Assembly (NCBI GenBank): GCA_032718475.1
Contig: JAUCBJ010008928.1
Span: forward strand, 120,760 to 184,759
Reading direction: 5' to 3'
From: Nemertoderma westbladi
Taxonomy: Eukaryota > Xenacoelomorpha > Nemertodermatida > Nemertodermatidae
Length of the DNA: 64,000 nt
In this document: piece after piece, positions 34,130 to 46,619 of the stretch
Position numbering within the stretch: position 1 is the stretch's first letter
How the letters are laid out: every line of letters begins with the position of its first letter
The notes under the pieces: generated by a model
The model's input: only the letters and a program-made list of their open reading frames with translations
The model's database searches: none
What the model was told of the DNA's origin: nothing
Made by a program: the position numbers and the translations under genes

Positions 34130-35770
34130 AATTTAAATTACTGTACTCTTCAACTCCTGATGCCGCCTTACTCAATGTTAAATAAATTAGTGTTATCGAA
34201 TATTTATTACGTAACTAGAGAGCCTCTTAACAATATAAACTAATATTGGATATGGAGTTCCGTTATGGAATTCGCCTTGCAGACACTAAATTTGCAATAA
34301 CTTTGAGTGCGTGAATGAATGGATTTTGCTTTGATTGATTTGAATAAATTATGATGTATTCTTAAATCTGAAGTTTAATTTTCCAAGACCTACAAAATGC
34401 ATCTTTTAAATTCCCTATCTACTTCCAAAAATTTGAAACGTACCGGTATGTAAAATAAAACGTGTTCCTAAATTACATTTGAGTGGAAATAACAAATATG
34501 CAGGGTATTAGTAAGTCAGTCACAGTCTAATTATATTATTAATTGTGTCCCTTCAGTTTAGTTTAAAATGTCAAAGAGCCCACCTGCTATTAAATCTTAC
34601 TTTTTTTCACAAAAAAAGCCTAAAATCGTGGGAAAATAAGTATTTTTTTCTCTAGTGAAAATGGAACACAAGTTTACATTAATGTTTTCCTCAAAAATAT
34701 ATTTGGTTGAAATGATGTAGAAAATCCACCGATGTAGAAAAGGTTGGTTTGCACGCGATTTGAGCAAAATCCTTTCACACTCAAAAGACTAAAAGCTGAG
34801 GGCAAGGCGTGCTCCAAAACGGAACTCAATATTCTTTATTAATTTTATGTAGTTTAGCTGGTCTATATAAATAAATACTCCAGAACTTTAAATTATTTAA
34901 CATTGAGTTAGGCAGCATCTGGAGTTCAAGAGTCCAATTAATACTTCGCATAGTAGTAACTATGGAAGCAATATAGTAAAATATAACATTTGTTTTCAAC
35001 AAGGCGTTCTAGAAATGCAGCCGTGCGGGACTGGAGGCGGACTGGAGGCAAACTATTCTTTGTTAAATTTCACTAATTATAATCACTCATTTTACGAATG
35101 CTATAACAAATTTTAGAAAATTATATTCTGGAAATATAATTATTATAAATTCATTAATTTTGTGTTATAAATGTTTTCGATAAGGAGTAATAAATTTACT
35201 AGCTAATTTGAATGTTTAAGTTTCAAAGCAAAAACACACTAGAAATTTAATGTAAATTCCAAATTAAAACATTTCTCCATAAAGTGAACTTTAATTTGTG
35301 TTCCTCTAACGCTAACCCATCAAATTGATTGCATGTTAAATATTATAGAACGTTAGCTGATACCAAATATTATATATTTAGCAAAAAATTTGCGTTAATA
35401 AATATCGTTATAATGTGTCTCCATTTTTTTAGAACCGTTTTTTGCTATTTTCTGAAGTCTTTTGTGGAAATTATCTTTCTCATTTGATAGGTGGGCCTTC
35501 AAATTTTCGGCAATAATGCCAGTACATTTTTTTTCTACAAAGGTCTTAGGTTCTCAAAGGTTATGTCATTCCTCGTCAATTTAAGAGCGACGATGTTGAA
35601 AGCAGTTTTCGGTCGTTTGCGACAAGGATGTGGTGGAGCTGTATGTGTATATATCATACCACAATCAGAAATAGAGAAGTTCTGGATAAATACCACAAAG
35701 CTTAACTTCTCGAACAGTAGGTTGATATATTTCCTCATGGTGACACTAATAATTATTATATAATACTTAA
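34130..35770. other. AT-rich spacer, no gene
   Basis: Besides the single MITE end at 34959-34985 no feature is supported. A 90-codon frame at 35491-35763 has hydrophobic stretches but no family resemblance or splice context and is left uncalled. Confidence 0.35.
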
Positions 35771-35940
35771 GGCTTGTTTACACGTGGCTACTTTTAGAGC
35801 ACCTTTCTCGGCAACTAGCAACTTTTTTTGGAGCAACTTAATTTAGTCGCTGTTTACACGTGGCAACTTTTAGAGCAACTTTCTCGGCAACTTGTAGAGC
35901 AACCCAAGTAGCCGATCAAATTGCTCCGTGTAAACACTCA
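35771..35940. mobile_element. Small element with GTTTACACG inverted ends
   Basis: About 170 bp begin GGCTTGTTTACACGTGGC and end CCGTGTAAACA, with an internal direct duplication (GTTTACACGTGGCAACTTTT). The inverted ends and size suggest a MITE; no target duplication was identified. Confidence 0.4.
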
Positions 35941-35959
35941 AAAAACAGGCCTTATCCCT

Positions 35960-36907
35960 ATTACCACTGGGGGAGGGGGGGGGGGGGGCGAATCGGCTCC
36001 TTCCTAGTTTTTAATTGCGATTTACGTCTCTAAATTTACACATTAGTATCTTGATAATACTGTATCTTTACCAATTTTTGGTTAAATTTAAAACGGTTTT
36101 CAGATTCGGAATCTACATACGAAGGCGTTTCTAATGATATCCAGATTACATTCCAAGGACGTAAAATGGAGTCCACGGAGGTGGTTAAACATTGCTAAAT
36201 AGACATTTTTTTAAGGGCTTGTTGCCATAAAGGACTGTTTCATGGTTCTATCTCCAAATCAAGTAAATGTCACAGAGGACCTTTTCCCACTAAGACCTTC
36301 AAACAATATGCCTAATATATTTTAATAATTATAATAATAATAAAAATGATTTTAACAATGGAATTACATATTGTACGATAAATAAAACACGTAATTTCAA
36401 TTTACCTTTTCGCACTCGATCTGACTCAATCGATTACGCTGGACATTACATGATTTTATTAAATAAATTTGGTTATTTTAGAGAGATGAAAATATATAAT
36501 GACTTTATAGTACAGAATATTAAATACAAGAGTTTTAAGATTTTACACCGAAATTATAAAATATGAATTTACCGTAACAATTACTATATTAATTTAATTG
36601 AACGAATGAGAAGGAGATTCAAAAATCCTTATAATTAAATGCCATTTGGTAATTAGTTCCCATAACAATAATTGTAAACAGTTCTTGCTCTTCCTTTGTT
36701 TTAACAGACAGTCAGTCAACAGTTTAGATCCCGTTAAACGTAAAACCGACATCGGAATTTAAATCTGCGACAAGCTTTACTTCGTTGCCTGATTCCGCGG
36801 CACCGAAAATAAATATCTATTGAAATTTTACTTTAAATTTTAATAAGGTGCCCGCTCGACAGCGGGATACTTACTATAAATATCTCAGGTCATATAACAC
36901 TGACTGA
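35960..36907. other. AT-rich spacer, no gene
   Basis: Starts with an interrupted G-run at about 35968-35988. No supported coding frame, no clear repeat structure. Confidence 0.3.
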
Positions 36908-37206
36908 GTGATACACTCACTCTCTCAATCATACACTCGCGCACTCACTCAATCACACACTCACTCATTCTCACTCTCTCAATCACTCACGCACTCACTC
37001 ACTCTCAATCACGCAATCACTCTCACTCAATCACGCACTCACTCACTCACTCTCTCTCACTCACACACTCACTCAATCAGTCACTCACACACTCACTCAA
37101 TCACTCACGCACTCACTCACTCAATAAATCACACACTCACTCACGCACTCAATTACTCAATGAATCAATCACTCACGCACGCACTAACTCAATCACTCAC
37201 TCACTG
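36908..37206 (+). repeat. (ACTC)n-type microsatellite
   Basis: About 300 bp of ACTC units with ACGC, AATC and ACAC variants. The 99-codon Ser/His/Thr-rich frame read through it is an artefact of the repeat. Confidence 0.95.
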
Positions 37207-37520
37207 ATCATAATCCAGGTTCAGGCGCTTCCTGCCTGGCGTTTTTGATGAAATTTACAATTACATTGCTTAGGTGGTTCATAATCGCGTTACAATATTT
37301 CAGATAGATTCAGATAGATGTGTGGTATTCGATATATTTCGTTTTTTAACATGACTTTGTCGCGAAATTAGATGTATTTAGACATTCATTGACACGTGAC
37401 AGCTGTGGCAAAGGAATACATAGAGAGTTAGAGTTTAGGGGCCTAACCCATTAAAATACATCAAAGGCAGACCTATTAATTAACTAGAAAAGCCAGCAAG
37501 CTGTAGTTTAGCTGGGTCCC

Positions 37521-38644
37521 GGGTGTTTGAAAAAGGTTGACTGGTCACAAAAAACATGGACAATGGACAGACCAATCACGGGCGATTTGCGTCACACAGC
37601 ATGTCCACCTTTTTCAGCTTTCTTGTCCACCTTTTTCAAATTTGAATAAGGTGGACTGGGTTGAGAAAGAACAGGCAATGAATTGACCAATCAGATTGAT
37701 TTGCACATTATAGCAGCTCTGAGCACGTTTTTCAAAAAAATTTCAGAAGGTTTTTATGTATTATTGTTGTTATATTATCCCATACTGTGACCAACCAGCC
37801 AACCGAAGTTGTTGAAATAGGCCTAGTTCAATAATATGGGGCGAGCCACGCGAAGTCTGTGAGTTGAGCCTTACAGCCTTGGCATCAATATTGGAACGTC
37901 AATATTCTAACTCATTACAGTAGTATAAAATTAATTATAATAACTACCTATTGTACTGTGCTGCTGTGAGGGAAATATTTTATGCTTTATTTACCGTTCA
38001 TCCCAAGATCTGTTATTAAACGACCGAGCGCAGCAAGGGAGGTAAATAAGTCCCCATATTTTGGGAGTGGAGGTCCGAAACCCTAATTCAAAGTGGAAAT
38101 GGAGGCCCAAAGCCTTAATTATAATTTTTATGTCACCCCAACCTTAAATATTTTGGATCCTAAATTCCACAAAATTTATTAGATTAGAGCATCGGGATCT
38201 GGTCATAGGGTTAATGACAGTTTTAATTAGGGTTTGGGCCTGACCAACTAACCCAATAAATCTACGTTAAAGTGCTGTGCTGGGGGGGGGGGGGGGGGGG
38301 GGGGGTAGATACGCCTAGGACACCGGCAGCATTCCTAATGCCACTGCTTCCAGCATGGCGATTATAGATAGCTAATTGAAACCTGAAAAGGTGGACAGTC
38401 TAATCACTAATAAATAGCATTGCTTTAATACGTTTCTGATCGGTCAGACTATTATCTATGTTTTTTGTGCATGTGTCCAGTCCACCTTTTTCAAACACAC
38501 ATATTCCCAATTATGTAACTAAGAAAGCGAAACTTGAAAAAGGTTGACAGACCAATTGCTACAAACTGCTTTTCATAATACGTTTCTGATTGGTCTGTCC
38601 GTCGTCCATGTTTTCTGTGTCCAGTCCACCTTTTTCAAACACCC
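37521..38644. mobile_element. Mutator-like non-autonomous element, perfect 10-bp TSD
   Basis: Perfect 10-bp direct repeats GCTGGGTCCC at 37511-37520 and 38645-38654 flank a 1124-bp element. Its terminal inverted repeats are about 58 bp with about five mismatches, from GGGTGTTTGAAAAAGG to GACAGACCAATCA. TSDs of 9-10 bp and long inverted repeats are typical of MULEs. Further copies of the end sequence occur inside (for example 37600-37635, 38384, 38470, 38530), so the element is built from two or three hairpin-like end pairs. A run of 24 G lies at 38282-38305. No transposase frame; non-autonomous. Confidence 0.8.
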
Positions 38645-39055
38645 GCTGGGTCCCTCCCCATTCAACAGCTTTGTTTACAGATTGGGAGTAATACCAAATA
38701 CCAGCCCCTAACTACAGTATGTACCATTATGAACCTAACATTTGAACGACCCTGTGCTTATAATAATTGTTTAGTTTATTTACTGCTGCTGACTGGCATA
38801 GTTCATTTGTAATAGTCTTGGCTAGGATTCTTCCCCCGGGCTCCTTCCAGCCAGCTTGCTGGCTTTCTAGTAATTTTGTTGAGGTTTCTACTGTACGTTA
38901 AGAACAATGTAATACGGTACTGTATGTTAATTGCAAATGTTTATGTTCTATAATATGTAGGACTAGTGTATCTTATCGAAGTCCACATATAATATGAGTC
39001 GCAATTGTCTGTATACTGTAGGTCGGGGTTTAATGTTTTCGTCCGCGTTTGATAT

Positions 39056-40513
39056 TTATTGATCATAAACTATAAACCTTTCCCATGTCCCCTTTGCTTC
39101 AGTTATAGCCTGTCGTGCGTCAGCATAATCTCCTGGTTCAGGTACCTTTGCTACCTGTCTATCTCTAAGTTGCACGATGTATATCTGGAATGACTGACAA
39201 CGAATAATCATTGATCTTATATTTATAGTCTCCAAATAGACTTCTAGTAAACTACTACCATCAGAACGGTTTAAGGAATTGACTTCAGTATGAACTCCCT
39301 GGAAATTTAAACCGGTAAATAATTGAATGGAGGCGTAGCCATCAGGACAATCTGCCAAGGTCACATCGTCCCCAGGTAACTTTCTAAGAGATGAAACTCC
39401 ACGCTGAAGACCAAATCCGCGATAGAATCCAGGGTAAAAAAGGGTTGCATTAAATCCATCAAAATTTGTTTGGGTAAAAACTTCCCATTGTCCTGTTGCG
39501 ACAATCGCTGCTTCATATTTATTAGCGATATTAGGAAACGCATTTTGGTTTGAGGTGAAATAGGGAGGTTCATAATAATTGTTCCACATTATAATATTAT
39601 CTGAAGGTAGAAGAATCATGTAGCATTGATCAGATAGACATAGATCTGCTGTGCTAAATTCTGCGTATTCGCCTGGAGGAAGAGTTGGCCAGAAACTTTG
39701 CTCCATGTTGCCCCATGTCCCACAATATACACGAACTGATTTATAATTCGTATTTGATACATCAATCCGATTTGTATCAGAAAACGCATATTCTTTGCCT
39801 TTGAATGATTCTTCTTCATAAAAGGTTATGGCTGATGGGGTTGAACATTCCACTGTAACATCGTACGGATGCAGAGATTCAGTTCCTCCTGCTAGCAGGT
39901 TAACTTCCCCATTCTTAAGTAAAACAATCCAAGTTGCTAAACCAGCAACAGCTAAGAGTAAAACAGCAATCACCACAAATAAACACCGTACAGGTAGGAG
40001 CTTCCACCACGACCTAACTGGTTCTCTGACTAGGTCCCCGGCGTTCTCATAGCCAACCTCATCAATGTCGGACTTTGGTTTATTATTAACAATGTTTGGG
40101 GGGTGGAAATCGGGGGTTGCAACATGAGATGGTTGTGAATTCACTGCTCGAAGGTAACCTCTGTCATCTACAGGTGGGTTATCAATATAAGGCGGGTGGT
40201 TTCCAGGGGCAACATGGGATGTTTGTTGATTAAAACCTTGCGGGTGGTATCCAGGGACGGGCACATTGGAACTTTGCGATGTGACAGCTTGTATAGGGCT
40301 ACGGTCATCCACCTGGACCTGGGGATGGTTCGTAAGACAAGTGTCCACGTAGAGAGCACCAACTTCTGACTGCTCTAATAATTCATCGCCAGGAATTCTT
40401 TCGTAATGATCATCATTTTGGTAACCATCGTTTATATTAGAGAATTGAAAAGGTGCCGGTATAGATTGGACACGAGGCTGTGTTGTATTGGATCCATGAT
40501 TATCTAAGGACAT
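39056..40513 (-). CDS. Single-pass membrane protein with beta/gamma-crystallin-like motifs
   Basis: A 485-aa single-exon frame starting at an ATG (40513). The N-terminal 170 residues are Pro/Gln/His-rich and contain two imperfect copies of a roughly 50-residue unit (each with a DDR, an AV(T/N)SQ and a FHPP/YHPQ element). One hydrophobic segment at about 178-199 follows a basic flank, with no signal peptide, so a type II protein with the C-terminus outside the cell is likely. The outer part has three crystallin Greek-key-like motifs: ITFYEEESFKG (about 229), WEVFTQTNFDG then PGFY and VSSLRKL (about 343-380), and IQLFTGLNFQG (about 393). The second is the best match to the family, including the Tyr/Phe corner and SxR. 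Calcium-binding (N/D)(N/D)XX(S/T)S pairs are not clearly present. Single exon; AATAAA overlaps the TAA stop. Confidence 0.65.
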   Translation of the reverse strand: MSLDNHGSNTTQPRVQSIPAPFQFSNINDGYQNDDHYERIPGDELLEQSEVGALYVDTCLTNHPQVQVDDRSPIQAVTSQSSNVPVPGYHPQGFNQQTSHVAPGNHPPYIDNPPVDDRGYLRAVNSQPSHVATPDFHPPNIVNNKPKSDIDEVGYENAGDLVREPVRSWWKLLPVRCLFVVIAVLLLAVAGLATWIVLLKNGEVNLLAGGTESLHPYDVTVECSTPSAITFYEEESFKGKEYAFSDTNRIDVSNTNYKSVRVYCGTWGNMEQSFWPTLPPGEYAEFSTADLCLSDQCYMILLPSDNIIMWNNYYEPPYFTSNQNAFPNIANKYEAAIVATGQWEVFTQTNFDGFNATLFYPGFYRGFGLQRGVSSLRKLPGDDVTLADCPDGYASIQLFTGLNFQGVHTEVNSLNRSDGSSLLEVYLETINIRSMIIRCQSFQIYIVQLRDRQVAKVPEPGDYADARQAITEAKGTWERFIVYDQ

Positions 40514-41904
40514 TATTGATTATTTTAATAACTTAATACTTTAAGAAAATGTTTTAAAATAATATATATTAACTTATTTCACATCATAACATAATTTCCG
40601 GCATTGCATTGACTATAAATAAACCGAATACAATATACAGTAGGCCCTACTATGTTGGGTCGAATGCCAACCTGGTTAAATTAGTTTCGAAAATAAATCC
40701 ACCTTGGCATTAAGATATAATAATTGTTGGGAAACTACAAACTTATTAAGTCTTTGTTCATATCCCTCATACTGTATAGTGTTCAGTACAGGTGACACCA
40801 CGCAACTACTGTAGGCCTACTGTAGGCCCCTACTTGTACAATTATTACTAATATGGTTATTCTTAGTGTTTATATTATTAATAATGGGTGGGTAATTATT
40901 TTGGTAAGATATTAATGTGATAATTAATTATACCCTAAAGTACCATCAGTGGTGTTGAACTGTCTTCCTATCTGTGGTCTGTTTTTCTCTGAACATTTTG
41001 CAATTTTCCAATTAATATGATATTTTTTGATTTTTGTATTTCAGGTTCAGGCAACTTTGTTAAAGTCTTATCAAAGTGTACCTACTGTTGGGTATATTAA
41101 AATGATCATCAACTAGTGTATATTGTATGGTACCGCGTAGCGGCACTGTATTTCGATTGGGTTTCCCAAGAATTATTTTATAATAATTCAGTATGATTTT
41201 CAAGATTATTTGACTGTTTCTTCTTGCTATCTCTACTTTCTTTCTGGTCTTCTCTCGACCGACTTACTTATATTATTTACCTACCAATTGGATGGCTCCC
41301 CCTGCTCCAAAATGTCCTTGGCCTCCAAAATTAACAACTCTCTCTGCTCCCTTATAATTACCGTTCTTCTTCTTAATTTGGCCTTCTTTCCTTACATACT
41401 GAATTTATTTATCTTTCTTCGTACTGTAGTACTGTAGCACATCTGCCAGGTAGGGAGTAATTTATAGGGAGCTACCCACCTCTATATTTAACCGGTGTGA
41501 GGATAATCGCAGCTTAGTAAAGGCAATTCAATGTTTTTCTGGGATATCCTGCAGCGAGTAAATCGGGTGAACAGCCAATGCGGGGTTAATCGATTTATAG
41601 GTAACATCGCGAGTGTTAGACCTATTGCGGATTGTTTGTTTCAATTTGCATCCCAACTGCAACTGGAGGTCTCCGTAGAATTCGATAATAACAATAATAA
41701 TTTTTTGCAGACACTCTTTACTGTTTCGATTGCCTGTCGTAGTGGTGTCCCCTTAGATAAGTTTTATAATTGTCTTGTCCCATGGGTTATCTTTTAGCAG
41801 CGATAAGACTATCCAATGGCACCAAGCCTATTTCAATGAGTCAGAGATAGTAACTGCTTAATTACACCCAGTAACTGCTTAATTACGTATGTATGTATGT
41901 ACGT
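40514..41904. other. Spacer upstream of crystallin-like gene
   Basis: This contains the promoter side of the gene at 39056-40513. No TATA or other box is convincing. 41880-41912 is a GTATGTAC-type microsatellite. No gene. Confidence 0.3.
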
Positions 41905-42290
41905 ATGTATGGGTTTAATACCGGGGGACAGCCAAGTTTCTGCGCCATAGAGAATTTAAGAGAATAAAGCCGCTTTAGCAACCTCCTTTTTTACAGAATA
42001 AGGCATATCGGTGTTCCGTTCAACCAAATTTAATATTTAAGAACATGCTTGTTGCTTCATAAGAACCTGGTCATTTAGCACAGAGAGAGCTGGGTTTCGC
42101 GTCTGCGGTGAAAGGGCAACCCAGGTATTTATAAGTAGAAGTTAATTTAATTGTAATGCCCTGTGACGTTATTGTTTGCGGGTCAGAGAAGGAAGCGTTT
42201 ATTACCATCAGTTCTGTCTTCTTGGGAATTATAATCATTCCAGATGACTTACAATATTCCAACAAAACTTATCTTTGCATGTTTCAAGTG
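41905..42290 (-). pseudogene. Non-LTR reverse transcriptase relic (C-terminal part)
   Basis: Minus-strand reading shows a pattern typical after the RT active site of LINEs: MIIIPKKTELMVIN, then YKYLGCPF, and in a shifted frame MPYSVKKEVAKAALFS followed by LYGAETWL. Stops and a frame change make it dead. The active-site half is missing. Confidence 0.65.
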
Positions 42291-44600
42291 ACGTTGCCAA
42301 TAGTACTGTATCGTTAACAGTAAGCAGTTCAGAGCACCTAGGAACCCATCGGATTTATACTCGTTATTCTAATTTAGCATAGGTATTAAAAGTAGCAGTA
42401 AAATTTCCTGTGCTAATAATTGTATGTTGTATATATTGATATGAAAACAATAAAATAGGAAATGGGGTCTTATTCCCTCAGATACTACCTAGCATCTAGG
42501 GCTGTTAGTACTCAGGCACTAAGGCCAATTAAAAAATGAAATACCAAATCGATTGTAGTGCTCCCAACCCAACTACCCCAAGGAAAACTGCACCAAACCA
42601 TACAGTAACTACATGTACCAGTAAGTATTGCACGAATAGGCTATCCCATAAATTAAGAAAAATATAGGACATTTTGTCCGCCGAAAAGGTAAGTCTAAGT
42701 AATAAATTTTATAAAAATAAAAGGGTTTCGGAGATTTAAACACTGAACCCTGGGATTCGTGGTTCTCCTCATCAGCAGTGTGCCACGAACCCCACCCCTA
42801 CCCTAACATAACTGCACCACTAAATTAAGACAATGACAAATAAATTAGAAATGCTACCGTACCTCCAGTTGAAACCACCCACCCCAATGTATGTTACCAT
42901 CAGCCCCAAATGCATAAACATGATTCCCCACTGAATGCAACCAACCCCAATTAGCACCTACCGGTATGTACAGGGAAATGATCAGATTTTTAAACAAAAT
43001 TGCGCAGATGTCAGAGCCCATATTCATCACATGCAATAATTTAATGGCAAATTATTTGATTTAAAAGTTAAATAATATAAAAATAAATGACTAATTTCTA
43101 ATGACATTAGTCAATCGTGGAAGCGGATGTGTGACGTTGCAAGCATAGAAATATGCGAGAAATTTTCAAAAAGTTTCGACATAAAACTAATTTATTAATA
43201 CATAATTAATAATAACCAAATTAAACCAATCTAATTAAATATCGCCATAACCAATCAAATAACTATTACAGTAGTTACTAAGTGTGAAATAAGTGTGAGC
43301 GCCGATGCTACTTCTACCAATGTCGCTGAACTATATTTAGAACAAAAATTAAAATAGGAAATAAAATTACGCGTTTCCTTGGAAACACAAACAATGTTTG
43401 TTTAATTGTAAACCTAACTACAGTATGGTTTATAGTTGACCAGCTTTATATTGTTCTAATAAATATAAATTAGTGACATTATGGTAGGTATTAGAAAATT
43501 ATTTTGAACTTTGATCGAGTATCAAAAGGGAACCAATAATTCATATTTAAATGGACTAAATTATGTGGAATTAATTGTGTGATTAATTAATGAGTATACA
43601 CAATTGTCCAACCTTTCTTAGATGGGAGGATTATAGCAGACCAACTATGGTTCCGGACAATTATTCCCCGTCTCCACGGCTTGACAGATTCTGCACGTAG
43701 CCACGATAGTTTATAATTACCGCTGGTAGTTGCAGAATTCTCCCGTGTCACAGAACATGGAGAAGCACACAAATGCTTATCAGTCATTTATTAAAAATGC
43801 TTAGAAATAAAGATATAAAAACGTGCCTGGCGTTTATATGTTTGTTTTATCTTACTTATGTTACTTGTTACATAATATATTATAACACACATAATAAATG
43901 AATACATAAACGTGTTTTCGTCAAATTCTATAAAATTTTGTAGCTCTGGCTTACATCTAAATTTGAGGGAACAAAATGGGAACTTGGCAGCTAAAAGGTT
44001 AAGTACATAAGGTTACGGAAATGTTCGGCGGACTTATATCATTTTGAAGTGCAACGTTCCAACTTCCAGAATATCAACTACTTCTCTCTGTATCCGAGCT
44101 CGTTGATGTTCATTACGTGCACACATTTCTCCGCCGAATGAATCCAGGAGGCCTCACAACATATAATCTCCTGGAACACGTGTGTAGCGACCCCGATCTC
44201 GGTCATAAATTCCTTGCTGCGAACCGGAGTTATTACAGACCTGACCGATCGCACCACCTATCTCGGTCAGACCTTGCGACTCGCAAATAAAATGGTCAAA
44301 CCCATGAGGTAGGCCTACTGTATGTTTCCTGCCGAGGAGGTATTACGACTTCCTCCCAGACCAAAAGGGGACCTGTCACCGCCGCCATCTTAAAACGATC
44401 GGTGCAATCAGCGCAATCCCTTTTATCTCGGCCTTCCCCGGCCAAAGTACTCTGCAAGAAGGGTGTGAAACAGTTACACGCAACAATCTCACAAAGTTGT
44501 TGAGAACTTATAAACTCATGCCCTACTGTGTTTGATTTTGGTATACAGCGTTGAGTTGCTGCATTGCGCCACAGCTGCCTTGCACAGCTTGCCATAAGCA
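42291..44600. other. Spacer, no gene supported
   Basis: Mostly AT-rich, with a more CG-balanced stretch at 44050-44600. Frames of 60-100 codons on the minus strand at 42854, 43587 and 44296 have no recognisable features. Confidence 0.3.
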
Positions 44601-45034
44601 CCATCTTTGTTCCTTTAACAGGCAGCCCCTTTTATATCGAAACGGCCAATCAGGGCAATTTTAACTTTCTTATTCCATAGAGTTCCATTTCACAGGAAAC
44701 TGGATCCATGGGTTACGGGCAGTTGACAAGGGTTACTGGCTCTTGATTTGAGAATTCCGCGAAGCTCTATGACTCACCTTTTTGTGTTAGGTCTCCTTAC
44801 TTCAGTGTAGTGAATACCCAAAGTGAGTCAGTCTGATAGTGCTAGCCTGGAAGAACTATGGCATAAATTATAGACACTGTATAGTATGTAACTAATCAAA
44901 TTCAGTAATTAATCTCATTATCTGTTAGTTGCAAAATTTATGTGACTGCTGATTCACTACACTGCATTTCTGCCGCCACCGCTGGTATTTTACTGGTTTG
45001 TACCGATGTTCATGGTTTATTTGGAAATATTATA

Positions 45035-45345
45035 GCGCGATGTTTATATTTGGAGAACACCTATACGTAATCGATTATATCAATCAACTCTTTTTATTAT
45101 AAAGAGGTAAGCTGAAGGGAAGTTCGAGTACTGTGACTATTTCGGTTCAAATTCAAGAGGTTTGTATGATATTTATGCTATTTCATAATACCAACGTGAG
45201 TGGACTGAAATGCTCCTTATACATGAGAAAGATTGGCAATAGTCAGCAAATAGGTGTATTCCTGTTATTTAGTGCAGGCTAGCGAAATAATATAAGACAC
45301 TTGAATGAGCAGGTTAAACTGTTAAAGGTCTAAAAGCGCAGACAT
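45035..45345 (+). mobile_element. Diverged fragment related to the inverted arms
   Basis: Scattered but collinear similarity to left-arm bases 18220-18842: TATTTGGAGAA, GCTATTTCATA, CTCCTTATA(C/T)AT, and finally GCAGGTTAAACTGTTAAAGG and CTAAAAGCGC of the boundary motif at 45308-45342. Divergence is high, so this is an old copy. Confidence 0.4.
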
Positions 45346-45444
45346 CCCCGGCAAGGCTTTACAACAGGTCTGACGGTTACGGGGTCATGGACTATTTATT
45401 GAAACACTCCTCTAAAATCTCCGGATCACGCTGCCAAAGTTTTT

Positions 45445-46275
45445 GGAGGGAGTCCCCCCCCCCCTCCCCGGTCCCCGAAGTGTCTGGTGGGAACCCCCGA
45501 TCTCCACAGCGTCTGGTGGGAGCCCCTCCCCCCCCCCCCTGGTGCCCAACGTACCTGGTGGGAGCCCCCCGGTTCCCAAAGTGTCGGGAGTTGACCTCCT
45601 TGTCCCCAAAGTGTCTGGTGGGAGCCCCCTGGTGCCCAAAGTACCTGGTGAGAACCCCCGGTCCCCAAATTGTCTGGTGGGAGCACCCTGGTCCCCAAAG
45701 TGTCTGGTGGGAGCACCCCGGTCCCCAAAGTATCTGGTGGGAGCGCCCTGGTTCCCAAAGTGGCTGATGGGAGCCCCGCGGTTCTCATAGTTTCTAGAGT
45801 TGACCCTCTGGTCTCCAAAGTGTCTGGTGGGAACCCGCCGCTCCCCAAATTGTCTGGTAGGCGCCCTCCAGTCCCCAAAATGTCTGGTGTGATCCCCCTG
45901 GTCCCCAAAGTGACTGGTCTGATCCCCCCGGTTCCCAAAGTGTCTGGAGTTGACCCTCTAGACCCCAAAGTGTCGGGAGTTGACCCCATGGTCCCCAAGT
46001 GTCCAAAGTTTCTGGTGGGAGCCCCCAGACCCCAAAGTGTCAGGAGTCGACCACATGGTACCAAAGTGTCTGGTGGGAGCCCCCAGGCCCCAAAGTGTCA
46101 GGAGTCGACCACATGGTACCTAAGTGTCTGGTGGGAGACCCTGGTCCCCAAAGTGTCTGGTGGGAGTCCCCCAGGCCCCAAAGTATCAGGAATTGACCCC
46201 ATGCTCCCCAAAGTGTCTGATGGGAGCCCTCTGGTCCCCAAAGCGTTGGTAGTTGACCCCCTGGTTCTCGCTTCC
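45445..46275 (+). repeat. 30-bp CG-rich minisatellite, about 27 units
   Basis: Tandem units of CCCCAAAGTGTCTGGTGGGA plus a CCCCCTGGT-type remainder, mostly 30 bp with 27-36-bp variants. Because the unit length is a multiple of three and lacks stops, long frames exist on both strands (decapeptides such as DTLGTRGSTP on the minus strand). There is no start context, flanking domain or splice evidence for a protein. Confidence 0.85.
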
Positions 46276-46379
46276 ACCAGGTGCTCTGGTGCGATAGTAG
46301 AATCTTTCTCCCACACTTTAAGAGCTCTATATCTCCAGTCTATGATACCATGGTACACTGAAGGGCTACTCTGTTTCTG

Positions 46380-46619
46380 GTGCCCCCTGGAGCTATTGGT
46401 CGGGAACTAGTCAGCGAGATGTCGAGGATAGTGGGTCTATCTAATTCAGACAACCTGCTACGAAATATTGCCCTCACCGCGCATATGATACTGCCAGCCC
46501 TGCTCCTCCAGAAACCAGGCCATAAGTGCTCCACGGCCACTAACAAGAGCGTGTTGGTAAGGAGGCTGGAGAGTTGGAAGAGGGCCGAGTTTCATGAGTT
46601 GCTCGTTGAGTACTACTAG
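46380..46619 (+). pseudogene. Possible N-terminal fragment of the plus-strand RT element
   Basis: An 80-codon frame with MSRIVGLSNSDNL, HMILPALLLQKPGHKC and RRLESWKRAEFHELLVE. The spacing resembles the region that lies upstream of RT in the retroelement family whose RT core is at 47.6-48.55 kb on the same strand. Short and not certain. Confidence 0.3.

Noticed and set aside
36908-37207. 99-codon Ser/His/Thr-rich frame
   Set aside because: It is the translation of an ACTC-type microsatellite.
44296-44604. 102-codon minus-strand frame with several Cys
   Set aside because: No start context, splice sites or domain resemblance; length is expected by chance in this CG-balanced stretch.
45445-46275. 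CTCF-like sites (CCACCAGGGGG) in the minisatellite
   Set aside because: Only part of the consensus matches and the units vary at the key positions.
45426-46410. Frames of 212 and 246 codons on opposite strands
   Set aside because: Both are read-through of a 30-bp minisatellite with no flanking domain or start context.
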